A stretch of 64,000 nt of DNA from Persicaria tinctoria (GCA_037127255.1 JBANSL010000004.1:620001-684000), one strand, 5' to 3'. Shown: positions 22,701 through 32,922, numbered from the stretch's first letter. Numbers and translations: made by a program. Notes: generated by a model not told the origin, from the sequence alone.

Positions 22701-23138
22701 GAGGTCGACCAGATTTCTTCGTCGACTTCTGCCTCTTCGACCAGGACACCACCAGAGCCTGCAGTCTCGTCGATCTCGAGGAACCCTAGTCGAGATCGAC
22801 CAAACACCGTGGTGCCCGATTCCGTCTCCGCAAAGGTAAGTCAAGGTATGGATCTTTCTTCTCCTATTTCCATCAAAGATTTATCTATACATGGGAGAGG
22901 TCTGCCTTGGTATGTGCGATTGTGCAGGATTTCCAATGATGAGCCTAAGGAGTATGAAGTTGGAGACAAGCTCTATGTCTCTAAATCAAAGGATCATTGG
23001 TTTCCCAACAAATTCAACAAGAAGCGGATGGGACCGTTCGTGGTGAACAAGATCCATTCTGGAGGATTACAGCTGATGGACAAGAATGGAGTCCTATTTG
23101 AGGCCCAAGCTACATGGGCCCTGCAGATGCCACCTTGA
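19798..23138 (+). pseudogene. Element B gag-protease polyprotein fused to the pol C-terminus
   Basis: The frame begins at ATG 19798, shifts once near 19880, then runs from 19989 to a TAG at 20697-20699 and on in the same frame to 23138. The capsid-like region contains FYGRFNECPLEHITNFHDMC and FFPHAKTAHLRQKI. A CCHC zinc knuckle (C-IE-C-GSQR-H-TTPE-C) lies at 20757-20798, just after the TAG. An aspartic protease follows with the DLGAS active site near 21785-21800 and ILGRPFL near 22005-22025. Two regions (about 21280-21450 and 22290-22800) encode repeated VDLDK/LVEVD peptides. The last 95 codons hold GPFVVNKI, like the end of integrase. An in-frame deletion therefore joined protease to the pol tail and removed RT, RNase H and most of integrase. 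It cannot replicate on its own. Confidence 0.85.
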
Positions 23139-24647
23139 GCTAAATGGAAAGTCGGCCTAGCGACTATAAAATCTAGAGCATGTACATAGACTTTTTAGGA
23201 CATTTAAACTTTGTTTTTTTTGTTTTTTGGTTTTGAACATTTCTTTGGTTTTTGTTGTTTCTATTATGGGTATATGTCTTCTACTTTTCAGGTCAATGGA
23301 TAGAACCAAGCTACATTAATACTCGGACCAGGAGGTGCTCCATTTGAAATTCTGCGGCTATGCACTCATGTCTTGTGAGTTTCTTTCTTTACCCTTTACA
23401 TTGTTTTTTTTTTTTATATATATACAGTGAGGACACTGTAATGTTTAAGTATGGGGTGGGGGAAGGGCTTACATTACGCATAATTGCCATATTTGACATT
23501 ACTTGTGCATTATTTCTTAGAATTGCTACATGGCTATTTTGGAATGCATTATTGATTTATGCGCTTATATGCATGTTTTCCAAAATTTGAAAAAATGACC
23601 CCCATTGAAAATTTTGAATAATGTCATGGAAGCTTATATTGAACTCGACGATGCAAAATTGGATTCATTAGAGATATAGCATGAAATTGCCTAGTAAAGG
23701 GAAGTCACAATGAAGTGCATATTTTCTTGAAAACCATGAAAGGAGGTAAAATTTGAAATTGCTTTTGACATGTTGCATGATAAGAGGATGGAGGACTTTA
23801 TATTTCCATATAATGCTCATTGTTTGAAATTCCTAGCCTTACCTATGCATATGCATCACAAGAGCCATAATATGCCTTATTTCAAATTATTGCTCCACAT
23901 GATCTAAATATTTGTCATTCTTTACCTTATCCGGGGATTATGTTGAGAATTATGTTACATTATGGAGATGTCATATGGTGTTTGTTTTGTTATTATCATT
24001 ATTGGAGTTTGGCGGGAAATTGTTTGAAATATATGGAAAATTTAATGAGTGAAATAAAATCCAATCACCTCAGGAGATAAAGGTAGATTGACCCTGCTCT
24101 CTGAGATAATAGTTTGGAGAGATGGGACACATTGTGAGGAGTCCAAAGCACTAAGTATCCGGGGTCATTCATGACACCCATGTTTGCGACTCGCGAGAAG
24201 ACAGTGCTGAGGTTAGAGAGGTAAAAGCATTATTATTGAGAAAAAGCATTATGAAAGGTGATGAATCTTATGAGAAAGAATGTGGTATGAAAATCAGTTT
24301 GGAAATACTCCATTTCCCCGGATCATAAAAGCACCACATTGCCAGAAATTGCCCACCTTTTAGCCTTTTACCAATCTACTCCTTCATGAGCTTAAATGAA
24401 AGTCTTCTTGATTATCGATGCTTTGTCACATAAAAATTATTTGTGCATAACCCTCCTTTTGTGAGTAGATATTGCTTTTACATATTTGCACATGCATGAA
24501 TCTGTGACACTAGTACCTTTTCGAGGATGGTAATTGATTGCAGGGTTATATGAGAATGAATCTAAGATGTTGAGAGTTTGAGTTTCTTCCCCTGAATGAC
24601 AAATAAAAGTATTGCTTGAGGACAAGCAAGCTTAAGTATGGGGTGTT
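23139..24647 (+). other. Element B 3' untranslated region with two polypurine tracts
   Basis: No open frame of note. A first purine tract (TTTAAGTATGGGGTGGGGG, about 23444-23462) follows GAGGACACTG. A second (CTTAAGTATGGGGTG, 24631-24645) follows GAGGACAAGC and abuts the right LTR. A block conserved with element C lies at 24158-24195. The region corresponds to where some Athila elements have an env-like frame, but none remains. Confidence 0.7.
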
Positions 24648-26982
24648 TGTTGTGAGCGGAATCTGCCATGTTTTACAGCAACTTTTATATCAATTTCTGT
24701 ATACGTTGCATTCATTTGGGATTAGATAGTACAGAATCTGTGTAATTTATGTTTATTTGCCAAATTATGGAATCTACACCAGTTTCTGTTTAAATCGCAG
24801 AAATCTAGGCGTTTTACAGCAATTCTACAGAAGGTCGGAAAAGCTCGGGAAACCACTACAGAAGTCCAAGGTCAAAGCAGCGGAACAAGTCTAGGAGTCA
24901 GGTCTACTCGATCTCGAGTAAGTCTACTCGACCTAGACAAGACTTGGCCGACCAACCTTGATCGACAAGACCTGATCGAGCAAGCCAGACAACCCAGACT
25001 CCGGGACCTTACTCGATCTCGACGAGCCACTGGTCGTGGTCGACAAAAACCCTAAGTCATGCCCGGAGTCGACGAGGCGAAGAGCTGCCCGAGAAGCCGA
25101 GGACGAGAAGCCGAGCACTAGATCTACTCGATCTCGACGAACCTTTGTCGAGATCGACAAGAGACCCAGAGCAAGTCCGAGGAGGAGTCCTCGACAAGGC
25201 CACCAGAGCCATCTCCGACGAACCCTGGTCGATCTCGAGGAGCAGTTGGTCGAGATCGACGAGCCTGAGTCCAGATCCGAAGCCCATCGAGGAAAGACGC
25301 TCGAGAAACCCTAGTCGGCGAGCCAGTCTACTCGACATCGACAAGGGTTACTCGAGGTCGACAAGCACCAGGAGCCCAGTCCGAGCCACATCGAGCACAC
25401 CAACCCGAGGAAGTCCACTCGACGAGCCACCCTTGTCGAGGTCGACGAAGCTTCCTCGAAGTCGACTAGAGCCAGTTCCAGAATCTTCTCGACGTGAGCT
25501 GTTCGACTAGGATTTGGATTCCTTGGGCGCGAAGGAGTCGACTTGGCCGAAGATTCTATCCGATCTATCAAGTTCTATCATCAAGGAGCAAGATCTATCA
25601 ACATGAAGACATATTTCCATATTTAGTTTTATCTTTTCCCTTATGGATTTAATTCCATTAAAACATTTATTTATCTTTCAAGCAATTTAGATATAGATAG
25701 ATATCTTCTTTCCTAGATTAGCTAGGGAATGAAGCCTATAAATAAAGCCCTAGGGGCTGGTTTTTCATTCATTCGATTTCAGTTCAGATCCAATTTCGAA
25801 GAGAAGTAGTTAGTTCCATTCAAATACAGTTTTAGGAGTTTGAGGTTTTTAAGGTTTTGGCGGTTTGCGAAAGTTGATTGCCAAGATTGTAAAGGCTTTG
25901 AATTTAGTTTTTAATGCAAGTTTCTTTCATCAATTCAATGTCTGCGATTGCGATGAGGCCTGAGTAGTCCACCCACTTCTGGGGCTGGGGTGAGCCCGAC
26001 TGTGGCCATGTGAGGTGATGCGATAAAGGTCAGATCTTTTGTGCGATTTATCTTCTATCCTTATGAGCATGATTCTTTTGCGAGAGTTGAAGGTGATCCT
26101 TGTTTGTGTTATTGAAGCGAAAGTGATCTTAATGCAACTTGGATTAATTATGTGAAAAAGGGTTAGTAACAATTAGGATTTATGCGAGAGCCTCTATATG
26201 CCTAGTTGTTAATAACGAAAGGTATTTGATGGAAAGCATGATCTTTTATGCCTTTATGTGTTGTTTTGCATGGTTATTGTTGTGGTGTTGAAACCCTAGC
26301 CTTGGAGGTCTTTTTATATATTGAAGTCAATTTCTGTTAAATTTCTAAATATTGTCGAAAATCTGTGATTTTATATTTTCTGTTCTTAGTCGACATAGAC
26401 CACTGTTTGTCGATCTCGAGTACTGTTCTTGTCGCGGTCGAGGAGCGGTTGTCTAGGTCGAGTTAGTTTTCTGCTGTTTTTGTCGATTTACAGTTTCTGT
26501 CTTTACTTTTCTTCGTCGAGATCGAGGACCTCTTGTCGAGGTCGAGGAGGATTTTGCCTGTCGAGTTGATTGCATTTGTTCTTTATTTTCTGTTTTCGTT
26601 ACTGTTTTGTCGACCTAGAGGACAGCTTGTCGAGATCGACCAGCTTCTGTGTCCTCGAGTTTCTTTCTGTCTTTGCTCTTGTCCTTTGCTTTGCTTTTAT
26701 TCCTGTCTTTGTTTTGCTTCTTTGCTTTTGTTTTAGTTGCCCTTGCCGGGATTATTTGTTTCTATTTTATTTCTGCTTCTGCTTGTGTTTCTGTCTTTCT
26801 GCTGTTGTGTCTGTGAGAATTTACAGCTACCTAAGAACTGCTGACGTGCTTCCTCGTGGATTCGATCCTGACTTTCTCTTACTACAACGGGAGGAGTCTT
26901 GTATTTATTTGCTGAGACAGGGGAGTCTATCTGATCTTGATTTTATATTTATTTCAATACTTGACCAACTCCTGCAACAACA
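24648..26982 (+). repeat. Right LTR of element B
   Basis: Starts TGTTGTGAGCGG right after the polypurine tract and ends GCAACAACA. TCGA-rich arrays lie at about 24900-25500 and 26390-26650; the second is much longer than its counterpart in the left LTR. The R-U5 part from about 25620 on matches the left LTR closely. Confidence 0.85.
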
Positions 26983-27081
26983 CTCATCGGGTGACTCGGG
27001 ACGCGGATTCCGCGTCCCTGATGAAGAGGCGGATCGAGTTCTGCCAAAAAACCGATCTAACAAACCGTTGAACTTCGGCAT
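26983..27081 (-). pseudogene. Truncated first exon of a second MULE gene (position equivalent to mudrB)
   Basis: On the minus strand an ATG at 27081 opens 33 codons (MPKFNGLLDRFFGR, then a Ser/Pro/Arg-rich stretch). The frame stops exactly where the element B LTR begins at 26982. Upstream lie a plausible leader and a TATA box. The gene points inward from the right arm, opposite to the transposase, as mudrB does in maize MuDR. I do not recognise the protein. The rest of it is not found on the other side of element B, so it has been deleted. Confidence 0.5.
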
Positions 27082-27168
27082 TTTGGAGCTCAAATTTGAC
27101 GAAAGAGAGAGTAAGAGATGGAGTTGAGTGGAATGTGTGTGTGGTGCAAGAGTGAAGCCAGCCGTTCC

Positions 27169-27175
27169 ATTTATA
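27169..27175 (-). promoter_or_regulatory. TATA box of the truncated right-arm gene
   Basis: TATAAAT on the minus strand, about 90 bp upstream of the ATG at 27081. A pyrimidine-rich leader lies between. Confidence 0.55.
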
Positions 27176-27179
27176 CTAC

Positions 27180-27425
27180 GACGGAATCGGAACCCGACAC
27201 CTGCGGGGCCAAAGCTGACGCAAACAATGGCGCCGAGTTGACTGATGGGACGGAAGGCTGAAGATTCCCGTCCAGCCCTATGTCGGACTCGGAATCCGGC
27301 ACCGGCTGCACCAACGCTGACGAACACTGACGCCGATTCGACTGATGGGACAGAAGGCTGAAGATTCCTGCGCCAGGCCCTATGTCGGACTCGGAACCCG
27401 GCACCGGCTGCAGTCCCGCGCCAGC
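27180..27425 (-). repeat. About 100-bp tandem repeat upstream of the right-arm gene, 2.5 copies
   Basis: The phrases GACTGATGGGACGGAAGGCT, GAAGATTCC and CCCTATGTCGGACTCGGAA recur with a spacing near 100-105 bp, plus a partial third copy next to the TATA box. GC content is higher than in neighbouring DNA. The GTCGGACTC word is also found in the left arm repeats. Confidence 0.85.
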
Positions 27426-27429
27426 TTTG

Positions 27430-28853
27430 TGATGAGCGGTTTTTAGTCGCATAAACCGTATCAAAATAAAACTCAAACCTACAAACTAGTATAGCAAGCA
27501 AGTAAGAGGTCGATCCCACAGAGAATCAAGTATTTCTCAGCAATGTGTATTTACCAATTAGTAGAAAGGGGGGGGTTGGTTGATTGAGATTGAAAAGAAA
27601 ACAAAATAAAATAAAAACAAATAATGCAAAACAAATTAGAGAAGATCGCTCTACCTACAACTATCCACTTTATTTGTTTGAATTGATATTGTAACTTCCT
27701 CTTGTCCTTTTAGTCTTCCTATGAATGCCCTTGTCCCGACCTAATATAGTTACTAGTCCAACCAGTCCTAGCAACCCTTATCAATCGAACAGTCCCTAAA
27801 GAAGGATTTAACCCAATTGATAGCTTTAAGTTCAGATATTAGCCAAGGTATTTGCAGTCCCTAAAGAGGGATTTAACAACACATTCAACTTCCTACTCAT
27901 TCAAATAGTTCAACCAGCCCTAAAGGAACAAGTTTGCTACTTGGGTTAAGGTTCGCAACCAGGAATCTACAAAACCCTAGCAATTGAATTGATCTAACTA
28001 GTTGGCCAGACAAGATAGAACAAAACAATAAGCAATCAAGCACAAAGAAGTTGAAGCATTCAATATAGGAAATAAGGAACAAGATTCAGAAACTCACAAT
28101 CAATCCAAATAAAGCTTCAAATTGCAAGTAGAACGAAGAGAGTTTAGTCGCCCATGGCGAACATCGCTCTCTCTCCAATTGTCTAATGAAAAGTAGAATG
28201 GAATATAAGTTAATGAATAGTCCTCAAAAATAACATAAAAGGCCTAATTAAAAACATCCAAGTCGGCCTCAAAGTAAACAATTTAGAAACTAGGGTTTTT
28301 CCATCAAAACGGCGCGCGGTTGTACGTGCGGCGGGCGCCGCAAAGTTGCGGCGGGCGCAGCATGAATACCGCCCCTGGCGGCGGGCGCAGCAAACCATGC
28401 GGCGGGCGCTGCATTGGGTTTTCCCGAAAATTCCGTCTCGAATTAGCTCTCGACGTCAACATGAAAGTTGTAGCTCTCTGAAAGAGCTTTCCAACGCATG
28501 GTCATAATAGTCGATCGGACAACCGAGGCCTCCAGAAAGTGCAAAACAAGTTCAGCATGTCTGGCGACAACTTCTGCAGACTTGTTCTTCGTTTAAGTTC
28601 GCTTCTTCTTCTCAGGACCTCTTAAGATCTTCATGTAAGCTTCTTCGATCAACTAGACATTCTCATCCAATGCATTATCAACCCATGTCTTCTCCTCGGA
28701 TCTACCATTACCTGAAATAATCAATAAAAACGTGTAGATTCCGATTCCACCAACATAGAGAGCAAATATGCAAATCATGCTTAATCCATCCATGAAATGC
28801 ATCTTAACTAAGCTAAATGCAACCTATTATGCCTACCTAAATGCATGCTATCA
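27430..28853 (-). repeat. 3' LTR of element C (1424 bp)
   Basis: Ends TGATAGCATG (at 28853, minus) and CCGCTCATCA (at 27430). It holds a cluster of GCGGCGGGCGC words at 28315-28415. The part from 27719 to 28853 is about 99 percent identical to the other LTR, while 27430-27718 is strongly divergent. A 21-bp unit of the GCGGCGGGCG cluster is present here and missing in the other copy. Confidence 0.93.
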
Positions 28854-30242
28854 AACTCCCCCACACTTAACCTTTGCTTGTCCTCAAGCAATGATAGAAT
28901 GAGCATGAATCAACGCATCCCACAGGAAATCCCTTCAAGTTTCAACCTCATCAAAAAGCAACATCATAGCGGGTGAAAACATAAACCAAGCAAACAAACG
29001 TCATAGCATGTATTCCAGTGTTCAAAGCTTAGAAGTAGACATCATCCAACCTCACCCGAAATATGTGTTTCACTCATGTGTTTAGGCTTTTAAGTACAAC
29101 TCTCAACTCAAACCAATCATGCACCAAGCTCATAGACATTGACCACCATATCACAAATTCTCTACCGAAATGTCATTAATTGCGGGACACAATAAAGAAA
29201 ATAAAATGCAACACTTTTTTTTTTCTTTTTCTTTGTCTTTCTTTCTCTTTTTTTTTCCTTTTTTCTTGTCTTGGTGCTTTCCTTACGCGAAGCGCAAACA
29301 TGGGTGTCATGAATGGCCCCGGTCTATCAACACCTCAACTATTAATATGAAGTCCACTTGAACATCTTTTGACGCAAGTTGCAAACATGGGTGTCATGAA
29401 TGAACCTGGTTACTCAATGATCAAGCTTTCTTTCCTAGTGGATAGTTTTCAACACCTTTTTGCGCGAATCATATCCATGGGTGTCATGCGTAGACCCGGT
29501 TACTCAGTGCATCAACCATTGCCACCTTATTCACTAAATATGCATAAAATTCAAACAATAGACTCAAAAATATAACCATAAACTCCGCAAGCAATCAAAC
29601 ATGTGCATCGGTCTTTAAAAATAGATACTGCAGTCAATGCCAAGAGGTAGCAACACTAGGAGAGTAATTCACACAATTGAGCAAAAGAATTCAAATAAGG
29701 CCAAACACTCTCACAGGGTCATGTTTTTAGGATTCAATCATACTTTAGCTCAATCATACATGCTCAATTATGTTTGCTAGCTCATGTTCCACAAAAATCA
29801 AATAGAAATAATAATCAAAATATCCAGAACTCCATGGGATTTTTATGAATCATGCTTGAAATTTAAAATAGAGGACAAACTAAGCCAGATGGGTATTTGA
29901 ATAACATATATATGCAATGCATGCTTCTTTTTGGATTTTTTTGGATTTTTTTTTAATATGAAAATAAACAAAAATTAATAAAAATGATTACCAAAAATTA
30001 AACATGATGCATAAATTTAAATATGATCTCCTATATGCATCTATATATAAAATTCCTCTCCCCCACACTTAAAGTTTTCATTGTCCTCAATGAAACAATA
30101 AAGACAAGAAAAGTAAATCAAATATAATCAGGGTGAAGGAAAAGAAAAAAAAAAGAAAGAAAGAAAAACTTACCTCGGGTTGCCTCCCGAGAAGCGCCTT
30201 TCTTTAATGTCATTGGCTTGACTTATTCTCAATCTCAAGACC
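28854..30242 (-). other. Element C 3' non-coding region with two polypurine-like tracts
   Basis: On minus, TTAAGTGTGGGGGAG occurs at about 30060-30075 (inner) and at 28855-28870 next to the LTR. Each is preceded by a GAGGACAA word. Three copies of an ATGGGTGTCATG-centred block lie at 29300, 29387 and 29477. Long T-rich tracts at 29214-29275. No coding frame. Confidence 0.8.
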
Positions 30243-31382
30243 TTATCTCTCAGACATCGTCAAGGCCCTCAGTAGCCTATCATATTCCTGTGCACACATC
30301 TTACAAGGCACATCATAGCACAATAAATTGAAAGCATAAAATGTGGAACTCACGAACCCTTTCAATCTATCAAAGAGTCTAGCATGACTCTCTGCAGAAG
30401 GAATATGATACCACCAACACAGTTCCGCTAGCGGCTTTTCAAAATAGCAATCAAAAGGATCAACATAATCACCATTACTTTTAAGATTGCAAAAGTTTAC
30501 CTTTATTATCTCTTGAGCCTCAGTTGATGGCTCTAGACTTGGTTCATCAATGGGCGAGCTCAGAATGGATGGTGCAGATGCAGTAGGAGACACATCACAT
30601 GTAACCTCATGCGTCGACTCATGAGATTCCAAGCCAGGAAGCACTAGACCATCTCCTCCATCATCTAAGAAACTATCGTTCTCTACAACCAATTCCTCCT
30701 CATTCGGCATGTCATTGTCATGTTGAAACCACATAGGAGGGAATGAACTAAGTGTAATGATTTCGATAGGATCTTCCATTCTTTCATCCTTTAAAGACTC
30801 AAGGAGTGGTGGGGTGGGTTTCTCAAAATCAAGGGAAGTCGATGGGGGCTCATTAGTAGCAGTACGGTGATCGCCGCCATCCTGCGACGGTTGCCGCTCC
30901 TCAAAATTTTCACCCTCCGTTATGACTTCAACTCCTTCTTCTAAGCCCCTTTCCTTCTCACGTTTTGCACTTAAAATTTGAATGAGTTTGTTCAACTGAT
31001 TCTCCAAGTTCTTACTACTCTCAGGAGTCTCAGCTTGCTCTTGCAACCTCTGTGTAAGGCTATGGAATGGATCCTCCAGGTATGTGACAGAGTTCTCCAT
31101 TGGCGGAGGAGACATGGTGAGCAATTCTTCTTGTGCAACATGGTAATCCATATAACAGAAAAAATCCCACAACCCCGACAATCCTCCTAACCGCTTCAGG
31201 CCTCCGTTACTCAGGTGCTCAGCAAGCGCTCGCGTCGCAACAGTCATCCCATCAATTATGCACATAATCATATCTCGGATGCTGAATTGATAACCCCGTG
31301 AACCAAGGTCGTCAACATACTCATGCAATCTAGTGAAGTATTGGTGAAAGTTCTCACCTTCAAACTGCGCTAATCTCAACAT
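30243..31382 (-). CDS. Gag-like protein of element C (379 codons)
   Basis: An open frame from ATG 31382 to 30243, about 110 bp downstream of the primer site. The N-terminus (LAQFEGENFHQYFTRLHEYV, about residues 4-23) resembles the retrotransposon capsid region that lines up protomers. A possible coiled coil lies around residues 120-155, then an acidic Glu/Pro/Ser-rich stretch (about 155-290). The C-terminal 80 residues (FDCYFEKPLAELCWWYHIP onward) are globular-looking with several Cys and Trp. No zinc knuckle or protease follows. It could package element RNA in a particle supplied by a relative (inference). The frame is intact across 379 codons, which suggests recent selection or recent insertion. 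I cannot place it in a named Gag family with certainty. Confidence 0.6.
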   Translation of the reverse strand: MLRLAQFEGENFHQYFTRLHEYVDDLGSRGYQFSIRDMIMCIIDGMTVATRALAEHLSNGGLKRLGGLSGLWDFFCYMDYHVAQEELLTMSPPPMENSVTYLEDPFHSLTQRLQEQAETPESSKNLENQLNKLIQILSAKREKERGLEEGVEVITEGENFEERQPSQDGGDHRTATNEPPSTSLDFEKPTPPLLESLKDERMEDPIEIITLSSFPPMWFQHDNDMPNEEELVVENDSFLDDGGDGLVLPGLESHESTHEVTCDVSPTASAPSILSSPIDEPSLEPSTEAQEIIKVNFCNLKSNGDYVDPFDCYFEKPLAELCWWYHIPSAESHARLFDRLKGFVSSTFYAFNLLCYDVPCKMCAQEYDRLLRALTMSER

Positions 31383-31491
31383 CTTATAAAGTTAGTAGCT
31401 AGGGCGTTGTGAACCGTAAGATAGGTTCCCAACGGGTTAGATATATGCACAAAAATCAATAAATACACAAAACAAAAAAAATAAACTTGAT

Positions 31492-31509
31492 TCCCCGGCA
31501 ACGGCGCCA
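31492..31509 (-). other. Primer binding site of element C, tRNA-Asp type
   Basis: Minus-strand TGGCGCCGTTGCCGGGGA, three bases from the LTR end, identical in sequence and spacing to that of element B. Confidence 0.92.
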
Positions 31510-31512
31510 ATT

Positions 31513-32922
31513 TGATGAGCGGTTTTTAGTCGCCTAAACCGTATCAAAATAATTTCGAACCTACCTAACTAATGTAGTGTGGTAAGCACGAGTCGATCCC
31601 ACAGAGAATCAAGTTATTCCTAAGTTAAGTTTATTTACCAATTAGTATCAAACGAGGGGTTTTTGGGTGGTGAAAATAAGAAATAAACTAAAATAAACTA
31701 TAAACAAATTAATGGAGATACCGGTTAATAAAATCGTTTCATCTACAATTTTCCACTTTATTTGGTTGAAACGATCATTGTAACTTCCTCTCGTCCTTTT
31801 ATGTTTCCTATGAATGCCCTTGTCCCGACCTAATATAGTTACTAGTCCAACCAGTCCTAGAAACCCTTATCAATCGAACAGTCCCTAAAGAAGGATTTAA
31901 CCCAATTGATAGCTTTAAGTTCAGAGATTAGCCAAGGTATTTGCAGTCCCTAAAGAGTGATTTAACAACACATTCAACTTCCTACTCATTCAAATAGTTC
32001 AACCAGCCCTAAAGGAACAAGTTTGCTACTTGGGTTAAGGTTCGCAACCAGGAATCTACAAAACCCTAGCAATTGAATTGATCTAACTAGTTGGCCAGAC
32101 AAGATAGAACAAAACAATAAGCAATCAAGCACAAAGAAGTTGAAGCATTCAATATAGGAAATAAGGAACAAGATTCAGAAACTCACAATCAATCCAAATA
32201 AAGTTTCAAATTGCAAGTAGAACGAAGAGAGTTTAGTCGCCCATGGCGAACATCGCTCTCTCTCCAATTGTCTAATGAAAAGTAGAATGGAATAGAAGTT
32301 AATGAATGGTCCTCAAAAATAACATAAAAGGCCTAATTAAAAACATCCAAGTCGGCCTCAAAGTAAACAATTTAGAAACTAGGGTTTTTCCATCAAAACG
32401 GCGCGCGGCTGTACGTGCGGCGGGCGCAGCATGAATACCGCCCCTGGCGGCGGGCGCAGCAAACCATGCGGCGGGCGCTGCATTGGGTTTTCCCGAAAAT
32501 TCCGTCTCGAATTAGCTCTCGACGTCAACATGAAAGTTGTAGCTCTCTGAAAGAGCTTTCCGACGCATGGTCATAATAGTCGATCGGACAACCGAGACCT
32601 CCAGAAAGTGCAAAACAAGTTCAGCATGTCTGGCGACAACTTCTGCAGACTTGTTCTTCGTTTAAGTTCGCTTCTTCTTCTCAGGACCTCTTGAGATCTT
32701 CATGTAAGCTTCTTCGATCAACTAGACATTCTCATCCAATGCGTTATCAACCCATGTCTTCTCCTCGGATCTACCATTACCTGAAATAATCAATAAAAAC
32801 ATGTAGATTCCGATTCCACCAACATAGAGAGCAAATATGCAAATCATGCTTAATCCATCCATGAAATGCATCTTAACTAAGCTAAATGCAACCTATTATG
32901 CCTACCTAAATGCATGCTATCA
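31513..32922 (-). repeat. 5' LTR of element C (1410 bp)
   Basis: Same ends as the left copy. The promoter and transcription start should lie in the right half, read leftward. See the paired LTR for the mosaic pattern of identity. Confidence 0.93.

Larger units (their letters stand above)
17668..26982 (+). mobile_element. Element B: Athila-like Ty3/gypsy retrotransposon, internally deleted and chimeric
   Basis: It is bounded by TGTTG...CAACA LTRs at 17668-19713 (2046 bp) and 24648-26982 (2335 bp). It has a tRNA-Asp type primer site, a gag-protease frame and a polypurine tract before the right LTR. Reverse transcriptase, RNase H and most of integrase are absent. The two LTRs differ greatly in their U3 halves, and the flanking pentamers (ACAAC and CTCAT) do not match. 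This insertion is therefore not a simple single event. The most economical reading is recombination between two B-type copies in this MULE, which removed the DNA between them. Confidence 0.85.
27430..32922 (-). mobile_element. Element C: non-autonomous Athila-like retrotransposon with intact target duplication
   Basis: Two LTRs (27430-28853 and 31513-32922) with TG...CA ends enclose a 2.66-kb interior. The 5-bp duplication CTTTG is perfect at 27425-27429 and 32923-32927. On the minus strand the order is LTR, tRNA-Asp primer site, gag-like ORF, polypurine-like tract, non-coding 3' region, polypurine tract, LTR. Protease, RT, RNase H and integrase are all absent, so it depended on proteins from other elements. 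It is inserted in the right arm of the MULE. Confidence 0.93.

Noticed and set aside
22160..22752. Antisense frames of up to 154 codons opposite element B gag-pro
   Set aside because: They mirror the TCGA-rich repeats; the plus frame has real protease and zinc-knuckle motifs.
23360..23590. 76-codon frame in the element B 3' region as an env-like gene
   Set aside because: Too short, no signal peptide followed by a membrane anchor in the right order, and it overlaps the polypurine-like tract.
17663..26987. A simple single insertion of element B
   Set aside because: Flanking pentamers differ (ACAAC and CTCAT) and the LTRs are too different in length and content.
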